Source: Mercenaria mercenaria (Eukaryota; Mollusca; Bivalvia; Venerida; Veneridae). Taken from it: a stretch of DNA of 64,000 bases. A program made the translations under genes and the position numbers. Every line of letters starts with the position of its first letter. Position 1 is the first letter of the stretch. The stretch covers positions 79,128,001 through 79,192,000 of the forward strand of contig NC_069362.1 of assembly GCF_021730395.1 (NCBI RefSeq), read 5' to 3'. Below are positions 11,901 through 23,900 of the stretch, piece by piece. The notes under the pieces were generated by a model. The model was not told the DNA's origin and did no database searches. It saw nothing but the letters and a program-made list of their open reading frames with translations.

Positions 11901-14900
11901 TTACACGACGATCGCAAAGTAGTAGAGAAACATGTTTTTACTGACACTGGATTTCATATTTAGAGTAGCAAAACATGCTTCTGAATTTTTAATTCAGGGT
12001 TTGCCGAAAGGAAGCTTAGCTCGAGCAATCGCAAGTAGTAAAATGGAGGTCAAACATCCAAAGTTGTGGTCTCAAACAGAATGGCGTGATGCGATCAAAG
12101 AAGGATGGTTTGCCGGACTTCCTGATGGTGTCATCGATAGATGTCCAAATAGAGTCGTCAAAGACAAGTATGTTCAGTGTTAACCAAGAAAACTAAAACT
12201 AAAAAGACTAAAAACAGATCTGATGCGCCTGTGATATATTACAGACTCCGGTAGATACCGGATTCAAGTAATTTTTAAAGAAAAGGATCTTAAATGTACA
12301 TGTATATATTTTGTTACCATGATGATACTAACCACTAAATGCGTACGGACATGCAACAATTTGCGTATTTCTGCCGTGCACTCCAAATTGACAATCACTT
12401 CCGGGCATGCGCAGAACGGCTGCATCAGATATATAATGAGAAATATCGTGATACAACATGTAAACAAATAAATACGACCTGACAGAAATCAAACTCCGTA
12501 AGTCAGACTTGGCATTAGGCTTATACCGTGACTATACTTTTATTAATATTCATGACTCCATAAATAGATAGTTCTTTGTTTCAGAGCAGTGTTGAGATAT
12601 ATTTGGCTTATATCAAACAAAACATTAGTTTGAGGTGTATAGTAAAAGGGTCATGATATGATCTAACCCAAGTCAGGCCTAGTAAAATCCACGAAAGTCG
12701 AACAGAATTTCAAAGATCAGGTTAAAGTTGAAAACCTAAATTTATGCAAAAGAAGCCCTTTTCATGAGAATTATGATTGTTTTTTGTGATTAAATACAGA
12801 GAATGGACATTCTTTTATTTTAAATTAAGATTTGATAAACGAACGTCTAGTAATTTTTTAAAATACATGTAATATGTAGCAAAATAAATGAAGAGCAAAT
12901 TTTCTTTAACTTTAGTTATAATTCTATTATAATTACACGATTTTAACATTTACATTTATGAATATATATAATCCAAATCATAAATCTCTACTCGGTAATA
13001 TCCAACATATTTTAAATTCAATGTAATCCAATATTTCATTGATAGATCGTTAACTGGCTGAGTGGTTAAGGTCGCTGACTTCAAATCACTTGCCCCTCAT
13101 CGAGCTGGCTTCCGGAAGGTCGTTGGTTCTACCCAGGTGCCCGCTCGTGATGAAATAATGCACGGAGGGGCACCTGGGGTCTTCCTCCACAATCAAAGCT
13201 GGAAAGTCGCCATATGACCTAAAACTGTGTCGGTGCGACGTTAAACCAAACAAAGTAAATAAGATAGATCGTCAGCATATCCATCACACTCTGTAACAGG
13301 CACTGATCTATAGAGTATGGACAGAAAAATCATAAATAGAATTTATCTATTTATATCCTTTTAGTATGCGTGACCTGACGAAGCTTTCAGATGCCATGGA
13401 CAGTAAATTAAAGGACAAGGTAATGTCAAAGGTCAAGGACGCCGCTGGCGGCGCCCGACAGATGTCCGCCTCGGACATCAGCAATATGGGTGATATGGTG
13501 AAAGACATGAACGTCAGGGAGATGAAAAATTTGGACGCTTCTGCTGTAAGCTTTATTTTACTAGTAACCTGTTCTTGTCGAGTTATTCTGGTCTAAACAT
13601 CCCCAGTGAACGTTTCTGAAAAAAAATATTTCAATAAAATATGAACCAAGCTTTACGCTAATCAACAGGCACATGTTAAACCTGGACATTTTGTCAATTA
13701 TGTCCTATAATAGATATATTATTGTTAAGTTATGGGATGATGGCGCTGTCCGGAGTTCATATCTTCTTGAACTATTTTTACAGACTGGAAAGCTCGAGTA
13801 ACCTAGGTACCTTTTAATTTCTCATACATGTGTATATGATTACATTTGGTTCCCGTTGGATTTCAATGGCACAATTAGGTAGGAACATACAGTAACTTGA
13901 TTAAATTCTAGTAAAACAATTACTGGGATGGGAGCTGTAAAGTAAAAGGCATAGTTACAGTGTCGGCCGTTCATTCAATAGACAGGTGCCACGAGGCCAG
14001 CTAGGGACTATAAAATGTTTAAAAATCACCAGGACTCAAACTATTGATATTTATTGATAGGTTCGAAGCAGTTTGAGTACATTCAGCGACAATGCTAAAG
14101 ATATGAACCGTGCTCAGAAAATGCAGTTGAGAAAAACTGTGCGAGACAGCGTGGGCGGGGCCGGCAACTGGACATCTGATGACGTTGTCAAGTAAGTTTT
14201 GTAAATGATTTTATATTTTGTAAACTTTACAACTATATATTGTCTTGAATTCCATTGTTTGTATTGCGATTAGATATATGAAACAATAGCGCAATTCTTA
14301 TTTTTTAAAAAGAAAGACATCATTGTACTTGTGAATGAAAAAGGAAATTTAGTAGTATCAGAATCATTCTGTTTAAATATCAATGCTTTGACAATGTTTG
14401 TTTAAATCTTCAAACCTATCACAATCATGGAATCATGTAACATTAAGAAAAGTATCCCTATTTTTGGTGAACAGTGCAGCAGCTTTCATTGGACGGGACA
14501 GGGACCTTATGAAGAAAATCGACAAAGATGTACTGATATCTGGTATGACAAACCTTAGCAAACAAGACATGGATCCAAAAAGTGTAAGTATTGGTTCCAT
14601 TTGGGCTTTTTAAGTCATAGAAAAAATTGAAAAGCTTTGATAATGATTCATTTTTAGTTGAATGCTAACATTTTAACCACCTTCAATATGTATTAGCATT
14701 GCCCCAACATCAAACCTAAAACGCCTTTTAAAGCTTCTTCAAATCCGTGTCAGTATATATACTTCAGTTGTATCATTTTTTTTGCGTTCAATAACTACTT
14801 ATAACGCAAAAACAAAAACGTTTAAGTTTGCTGGTACCTTCAGGTTACTTAATTGTTTTCTGATATAAGAATTTATATTTTAGGCACGGACCATGGTGTC

Positions 14901-17900
14901 AAAGATCAAGGAGTCCGCCGACTACGACGAGCCTCGAGATTTTGACACAAGCAAATTCAAGGAGGTTGGAAATCTGGCTAAAGGTTTCTCACCACGGTTT
15001 GTAAAGAACATGACAAATGTTGACTTCGGCTCACTTCTGAGCTCTGGCGATTTGAAGGACATTGACTTTTCAGAAAACGTAAGTATTTTTCCGATCATTG
15101 TTACGTTAGTGAGTATATTTCTATACAGATTTGCATTATCAAAAAATAAAAGCTTATCGTTTTAATTTTTATGTAGTTTCTTCTTTATGGATATGTTGAC
15201 TTTTGATAAATCTGCTTCATGAATGAAAATTATAAACAGACTTTCGGAAATATATCTTTGATTGCTTTCTTAAAAGTAAACTTAAAGACTTTGTATATAT
15301 TCATTAATCAACATGCTAATTATGGAAGATAATAAAGTCCTTAATTTTGCTCTGAACGATTTGATTGTCTGTGTTGGATGCATATACATATATACCGCAT
15401 GCACAATAAAATACAACTAAAAAGAAATTTAGTAAACTATGAACTGTTATAATCCTAATTTTATTTGGTTTTCATCGTTTCTTTTTTCAGTCGCGGGTTG
15501 TCGTGAAACGAGTACTGTCGGATTCCGGAAAGAGTTCTGTAAGTTAATTCATATTTGATATCTACTGATTTCTATCTCGAAATCAGGTTTTACTACAATT
15601 GTATGGCTACTGGCTTATATCGCTCTTCTGGCCAGATTCTGTGCTTTATATTCTATTGCAATTTTATCCAGTTTTACATTTAACTGTACAAAACTCAAAC
15701 AAATTGCTTGCTACGTTTGTTTGATATTATATTCTCTGTTTCGCCAACGTCAAAAATGTAGTGTGTGTGTGTGTTCGGGTTTAACGTCTTTTTCAACAAT
15801 TTTTCAGTCATATAAACGACGGCAAAAATGTAGAAGTTTACATACTTTTTAAACATGCTTTAGGACCACAAATCTTTGAACAAGTAAGCGAATCGTATGA
15901 AGCTTACAAACATAATTTTGGTATATATTAAATCAAGCATTTTGATTGGTGTAGTCGAGACTTTCACTCATTGATGAACCACTTGTTTATCATTGTGTTC
16001 GTACGCCGCGTATTTCAACGTTGCATCAGTGTCAAATAGCATTGATATTAGAAAAACAGCGAGAAAGATGCTTATTTGTCAACGAAACAAACACTTGTTT
16101 TTCTTAGTTATTCATACATAAACACAAGAAAAAACTATTTGATCCTGTAAGCGAATGCAGAGTTATATCTGCTTTTTCATTTACAGCTAGATGAGAGTTC
16201 TGTAAAATCCTGACAATTATTGTTTAATAAATAAAACGGAAAAACATACAGATTTAAAACAATTAAATATCTAAATAACTGAGACTAGATAAGTAAAAAA
16301 GATATCAGGCAGGCAACAGCAAGGACAAACATGCCTTTTAAGGCAGGTTGTTGCCTAATACAGGCTAATTTGCTCTACAAGTAGAGATGGCCACTTACAC
16401 AGATTAATTCTTTAATAGATCTAATCGGATGTCAACAACAAAAACTTTCAAAGAAAAACATTATCTCAAATAATAAAGATTACCTTTATATTTTCAGCTC
16501 GACCAGACAGATCTCAAAAATCTTGGTAAGAATGTAAAAGGTCTTCGTAAGGACGATGTAGACAGCATCAGTGCAGATGAACTTGCAACAGCTCTTGACG
16601 ACATGAAGGATACGATCAATGAAATCGTTGACGAGATGGACAAAACCACATTAGACAGTATGATTCAAAAGGTAATGTATTTATCAATTTCCGAAGAAAC
16701 AATGATGGCATACAATTTTCAAAATATTAAAACAACATTGTCGGAGAAAAAAAATAGATACGGACTAACTATCTTGAACTGATTCCTTCCATACCTCATG
16801 TTTTTATTTCGATGTAAATGAGATGTGGAACCAAAATTTGTAGTCCTGTTTGGCGCCTATACTGTGTTGGTGCGCCGTTAAACCCAAATAAATAAATAAA
16901 TAAATAAATAAATAAATCGAATTAGTTCTTTCTGTAAATGAAATGTTCTGCGGTAACTAGATGTAATATGATCACGCGTATTTATTCTTAGGTCAATATT
17001 AAAAATTACGTTAGTTTTAGTTACCTTCTTCCCCAACACCACCGCTTCTATATTCCGTTATTTGACATTGCTGGTAACAATGGAACAGAATAGTTTCAGT
17101 CAAGAGAAATATCATTTGAAATGTCTGTTACTTTCTAACGACACGATTAAAGCATTGTACCAGAAGCAGTGACTAATAATAGGTTGATTTTATTAATTGT
17201 TTCCTTATGTAAAACGTCGGGCCATAGTATGTACTATTGACCGGTCTATAGTTTAATAAAGATTTATTAAAATGAAAACCAAACTTGAGGGAAAAAGCTT
17301 TGAAATTTATTTCTGATAACATTGAATAAAATACTGGCTTACTGGTTAATAGTAAAATTTATTTACTTAAAGCAAGTAGTTTTTATCATCAACCGGTAAG
17401 CCATTTATTCAGTATAATTTTAATTAAAGAATATCTTCATCTTAAACACGTGTTAAAATATTAGAAGAATTAAAAGAAATATGAAAATGTTTCCACAGGT
17501 GGAATCAGCAACTGGTGGACTTGGAGGAAATCTGGAAAAGATGGGAAGTCTGCTGCAGAAAGTCCCTGTCAAGAAACTGAAGGCATTGTCAGATGGAGAC
17601 TTTGGAGATATGTCAGGTCAGACGGAAAGGAAACTGAACTGCAGTAAAGATACAGTAAGCAATTTTGTGAATTCAAACACTAAACCAGATAGTAACTGAT
17701 TAAAGTAAATTTTAGACATTTTCTTTTTTGACATTATTTTTTCTTACTAGTTTGATTTACCAGTATGTATTCTTTCTCTTAAATGCTCACCATTATACTT
17801 AATGTTTTATTATATGATTACTAAAAAAGTACATATGTTTTGTTATGTCATGTGTTTTTATTTTTTTGGACATTCCTTAGACGGTCTTTTAAATTATTAT

Positions 17901-20900
17901 CTGTAATTCTGATTATTATTTTTAACCTCCCGTTCTCTCACTATTTTCTAACCATCCATATTACTCCTATTTCCGGATTTGTATTTTTATATTATATATG
18001 ATATTCTGAATAATTTACATTTTCCCACCTAGTTTTATGGATTTTGTTTAATTAATCACAATTCACGGAACATTTGAGTTGTAATATATTTTACATAACT
18101 AGGTTCTATACTTGTCATTGATAATTTATTTGATTGTTTCATTTGATCGTTTCGTCCTCTCATATTTTTGTAGCCATCAATCGGCATTCCTGATCTGTAG
18201 ATTTCTTTTGTTATTTTCCTTAATTTTGTCATTAACATTGTTTTTGTTCTATTTTATTGTACTTCATTCTAATGGTCATCGACTGTCTTCCATTTACGTC
18301 TTACAATTCCAGGTTTATCTTACAATATGCATCTTCATTTATTTCAGGGGGTAATGTTCAGTTTCTGTTTCATTTATTGTCTGCTCATGTTTGTTTGATA
18401 TATCCTTTTGTTCGCAGTCTTGCTTTATAATGCGTCCTTAAAATGTTCCAGTTATAGAACCACTGTTATCTGACTTGTGAATTACATCAGTGTGTGACTT
18501 TTTTTATGGTTAGAACTGCGTTCGTCCTTTTGAAATCTTATCCTTCCGTCTTAAGCTCTTTCCGCATGTGAGTTACCATTTTTACTGGTTTACAGTGTCC
18601 CGAATTGTACAAGCGTGTTAACAATACCATTGGTCAGCCAGGCATCAAAAACGCTAATTACACGATGACAGTGTTCCGAAACCTTGGAAAAGTCATGTGC
18701 GGAATGTCTGTGGACGATCTGAAAATGATACCAGCAACAAAGATGCTAGAGGATATTGCGGGCCACTTGATCAGCTTAGCATGTCTCTCAGACAAACAGG
18801 TTAATTTGCGTTTGTTTTTGTTTTGTTTGACGTCACACCAACACAATTATATCATAAGGTGACATTCCAGCTTTTGATGTTATAGAAAGACCCTAGGTGC
18901 CCCTCTTGGCACTATTGCTGGCTTAGCGGACACTTGGATAGAACCACCGTCCTTTGTAAGGCAGCTTGATGAATTCCGCACATGGAAGAATTCTACACAC
19001 CAAGAGAGATTTCAAAGGGCAACTGATTCGTTGTCAGCGAACTTTACCTGTCGGCCACTCAGGGCTCTGCAAACTGGTTATGATTTCAGAATTGCATTAC
19101 GTAATAATAATCTGATACTGAGTTATAATTATTGTTGTCTGTATATAATATGGTATTATTAAATTAAATTAAATTGTTTCTTTTTTGTATTGATGGTGTG
19201 TGTTATGTCAGCGATAATACTGTAAAAGTAAAATTCAGATAGTGTAGTTATTTGAAGAAATAATTTTAAAAGCCGCTGTATGAAACAATGATAAATACAA
19301 ACTAGATTTGGACTCCGAAAATGTAAGTTACTAAGACCATATTATAATGTTTGTAGTGAAAGGTTTAATGATCTTAAAAATAAATAGTTACGTCATGGAT
19401 ATTTCAAACTGAATAGTTTATATTTTTGACATTTGTCATGAGCTTATGGAACAAAAATGTATGAAGAATTAGTGTTTTACCTATATATTTTAGGAAAGAA
19501 TTTTGGCCGAGAAGCTGAAGTACCGACTTGGTTTGTTCAGTGGAAATCCGCGCACCGTTGTATCCCAGGATATTAAGAAATTCGGAGGACTGCTTAAACA
19601 CTTCGAGTGAGTTTTTCCAAACTGCCATGTAATCTTCTCAGTAGTATTGTTAAACTTTTTAACATCGTTCTTGTTAATTAAAGCAAAGTTTGCAATACTT
19701 GTTGTGCAGAGCAATGGGTTGATCTAAAATACCTTTAAATATTTTCGATCTCGCTGATACGTTCCGTGATCCGGGCTACCATAGACCTGTTTCAAAACAA
19801 CACAAGTTTATACACTGATGCAGTCTTTCTAAGTTCTGGATACACTTTATGTTTCTATACAATCTCGTCCATTTCAGGTGTATATTCAAACACAAGCGGA
19901 AATTACATTTTAGACATATTTTCTAATTTAATATGAACAATTTAATGTTTATAGCACCGATGATCTAGATAGCCTGGGAAAGAGTGTGTGTGGAGATATT
20001 TCACTAGAACTGGGATCTGCTGATCTGTCAAACGTTAAAAGTGACGATCTCAAAAAACTTTCAAAATATGCCCAAGAATGTGTGGTATGTAGTATACGAT
20101 AGTATTTAATTATATAACCATTTGAATGGAATACTTAATATGTGTATATTTTTCACGAAAAACCAGGCAGCGAATTGCTTGATGAAACAGTAGATTCACA
20201 GGCAACTACAGGACAAGTTTTGATATGGCCAACAAGATGACGGAAAAGCTTCACTTTTGCTTCACACAGTATTGTAATTAATGCAGACTTTGCTAAAAGC
20301 TGTCAAATGGCTTTGATAAATCAATTTTGAATAGCTAAAAGACTAACGTATCACTTTTGAAAAACTAACAGACTGTCAAATTGCTTTGATGAATCTATTT
20401 TGAATTTCTAACAGGCTGTTAAGTGACTTTGAAGAATCAATTTCGAATAGCAAACAGACTGTCAAATGGCTTTGATGAATCTATTTTGAATAGCTAAAAG
20501 ACTAACGTATCATGTTTGAATAGCTAACAGACTGTCAAATTGCTTTGATGAATCTATTTTGAATTGCTAACAGACTGTCAAACGGCTTTGACGAATCTGT
20601 TTCGAATTGCTAGCAGACTGTCAAATGGATTTGAATCAATTTCGAAAAAAGTAATTGGAACATGACGCTTTTAAACAAATTAGTTTCAAGCAAATTTTCT
20701 ATAAAAATAAATGATACGATATTTTAACTAAGAATTATGTTTTTATCATTTCTTTTAGAATAATACTAAGGATGAATTGAGCAGTGACGATATGACTGCT
20801 ATGGGTGACCTCGCCTGCGGTTTGAGCACTGACCGAGTCGATGACATTGCCGACGACGCCATGCAAGACGTCGTGAACAATGTGCAGAGCAAATGTGCAC

Positions 20901-23900
20901 AGTTCAGCACCAAAGAGAGGAAAACATGGGCAGATAAATCGATGAAAAAATTAAATGTGTAAGAAAAAAAGTTCTGTGCACAATTTAAACTGATTTTCTT
21001 CCATAGATGATAGGTAAACGTTCTTACTGCTTGAGGTCACTGTGTCGTGCTCCTCTGACCAGTACACGCCAATAGATAAGACGCCCAGGTCAGTCGTACA
21101 CGTCTTGTATGTAGCAGTTGCTCAAAATTTCTATATTTCGTTTGAGCTGATTTTAGGGGATATTAATTTGTAACATTAAAACATTACTATTAAATGCTTT
21201 CAAAAGATAAAATATATTCTTTTTATTTTTACTTCCTGTTTTGTTGCGCATAAGTTACTATACTCCCTACATGTTATGTTATTGTTATTACCAGTATCTT
21301 TTGCAAATTACGAAACATAAACTTTGCCTTTCATCTCTGTCAATGGAATATGTTAAAACAGAAATTCAATCATGACTTTCTTCGTGCAAGAACTATTCTT
21401 GACGTGCACACTAAATTCTTATAAATAAAAAGTATAAAGTAAATAATTAGTATAAATTATAAATGGTTGAATAGATGATTTTTATAGCTTCTACATATGC
21501 CTTAACAAGTATTTTGAGATTCCGTTTTTGAAAAAAATTGTACCATAAAACTGTATGAAACGGACTTTAATGAAATATTGTTTTACGACAAAATGTTTCT
21601 CTTGAATTCGATTGTTTACCGTTGTTTTTGTTTATTTGTTTCATACTTTCGTTTCTTTACCATTTTCTAGGAAAAAGAGCAAGATAGCGGACGCTGATGA
21701 GGTGACCTTGACACAGCTAGGAACCTTTGTGGCCGAACTGGGCTCTTCAGATCTTGACAAAATATCTAACGTAGGTTACTACTGTGTCATGTAGTTAACT
21801 TTATTGTCTATTCACTTCTTTTTGTTTTTTCTTCAAGAAACTCAAGGACGAAAAATGTTGATTTTCAGGAAAGGTCGCCTTTGTATACAGTCAAATCGAG
21901 TGCCTATTGGTACGGAAAAGTGCCGCCTTTTCTTAACAGCTGAATTTAATAATTGCTACCTGATATATTAGGGTTGCTAGTAGTAGTAATATACATCTGT
22001 ACATGCTGTTACTTTGTTTGGACCCTAGTACCGTTTTCATTAATACAATGAAACACGTGTTCTCTCTAATCAGGTATCTACTCACACTTTACCAAACGAT
22101 GTATTTGTTCTTGAACTAGAAGAGTGAAATAGTTTTAATCAGTTTATTTGAATTAGGAATTTAAGCGAATGAACGATGATTTATGCAGAGGAAAAACTTG
22201 ATTGTCGATGTCTTTAGTTGACCGAAACCCTCACAATAAAAAGAATTGTTGAATCAGTCAAGTTTTCCAAAATGTCTTCTTGACTACGCCTACATTTAGT
22301 TGTCTTTCTTACATTTAATATGAACATATTATATATATGATATTAATATCAAAGTACTGGTAACAGGATGTTATGTCAAGCATTGGGTCGGACATCGTCG
22401 ATGAGTTCAAAGACAAAAAAGAAGAACTTGAGAAACGTGACCAAAAGGGCTTTGGGAATGACGTTAAAGATACAGATCGAAAGGACAGCGATGAAAAAGA
22501 GAAGAAAGTGTATGAGAGACTTATCACAGCGTTCAAGGATACCTCAAGGAGGAGGAGAAAACGCTCAGGTAATGTACAGAAATGATAACATGCTGTGTAA
22601 CAAATTACCCTTTTCTGGTGAAATCACGCATCGCCGTGGTCATTATATCAAAACATCTATATGCATGTGAAATAAGGTTCGAAGAAAGCGTCTTTTATCC
22701 GGAAACGAGATCTCATTTGGTCGTCACGTGGTTTTAACGAGATTTCGCACCAGGTACCAGTATTTATTGCAGTTTAAGAGCTGTTTTATTCTATAGATAT
22801 TTAAGTTGTATGTGATACAGTAGGTCTGCTTAGGGGCGGATGCACATGTAAGCTGCTTTCCTTAAGACATTAAATGCAAACATAATCCCGCTCTCACAGA
22901 TAAAGACTGTGCCGATGTAAAAAAACGATCAGTAATATCCTCGTAGAAGAATTGCTGAAAGTTATCTATCAAAATTAATTTGCAAAGCTTTTGTTTTGTA
23001 AACGAACGGATTTAACTAGGCGGTATTATTTAGTAGGAAAACTTTACTAATTTGGATTTAATTTTGAGTGTATTTTTCTTGTAATAACTGCGAAGACACC
23101 CTAAACATATTTCGATATGCCAAATCGTATTAGACAAAATATAGAAACTACAAAATCTTATTTTTATTGACGTCAGTTCTTCCATTTACTGCAGTGTCAT
23201 CATTATCATGTGACGACATGCAATTATTGGGCTCTGGCGTCACTGCTTTAACCACTAGCGAGATTGAGGCTATGGCAGACTCGGATTTCCTAGACTGTGC
23301 CAGTTTTCTAGGAGGATATTCTACATGGAGTACCGACCAGCTGTCGTCTCTCCTTACTGTTGCAACACGTGCTGGGGTAAGCTAATTCTTACGACCCAAC
23401 CATAAAAGTGGTTGTAAGGGCACCAAGACATTTTCCATTCCTTGTGGGATTTCAAAAAATAATCTGCTGCTTTTAAGATCCCCACCTCTAACTCAAAGAT
23501 CAAACTGATAGAGGTTAAATATTAACGGTTATATTATCACCGTTATAGAACTTCTTTAAGCATAGACATAATATTCAAATTATATCTCTTGTTTATAATA
23601 TTCAAATTATATCCCTTGTTTTGAATAATTAGACAATGAGTCGTTGAATTTTTTGTGCTTGGTAAAAACTTAAACGGTTTATATATTATTACTGCATTAC
23701 AGTTTTTCAAAAAGGATTATATATTAGCAAAGCTGTTACTATTTTGCAGACATTTAGTACCGCCACTGGGTGGTCGGCCGATCAAGTTACCGACGCCGGC
23801 ATAATCACTCAAGGTCTCACTTACTCCGAGATCGAGTCTCTCACTGATCTCACTTTGGATGCCATGTCTTCCATTGGACAGCACGAGGGTTGGAGCGAAA

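Larger units (their letters stand above)
8758..17654 (+). other. Exons 7-17: helical repeat block
   Basis: These eleven exons (residues about 166-724) encode acidic, Lys/Asp/Met/Leu-rich amphipathic helices with recurring phrases such as DLxxLGKxVKGL, ISNMGDMVKDM and FKEVGNLAKGF. The pattern is a repeated helix-turn-helix with 'LG.xxxG' turns, as in ARM-like mesothelin repeats. Exon borders fall mostly in phase 0, with phase 2 at the borders of exons 10/11 and 12/13. Exon 15 is only 48 nt. Introns carry a LINE scrap (10141-10600), a SINE (13048-13262) and SINE tails. Confidence 0.75.
18596..22568 (+). other. Exons 18-23: Cys-bearing repeats, charged linker, furin site
   Basis: Residues about 725-1040. 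Three successive repeats carry the superfamily-like phrase LGKVMCGM, LGKSVCGD and MGDLACGL, each followed about 35 residues later by another Cys (LACLSDKQ, AQECV, QSKCAQF), which suggests a disulfide per repeat. Exon 23 (22367-22568) ends in a very charged Lys/Asp/Glu linker of about 45 residues and the RRRRKRS processing site. Confidence 0.75.

Noticed and set aside
13048-13110. tRNA gene suggested by A and B box-like words
   Set aside because: No acceptor stem pairing and a SINE body follows directly; a tRNA-derived SINE explains it.
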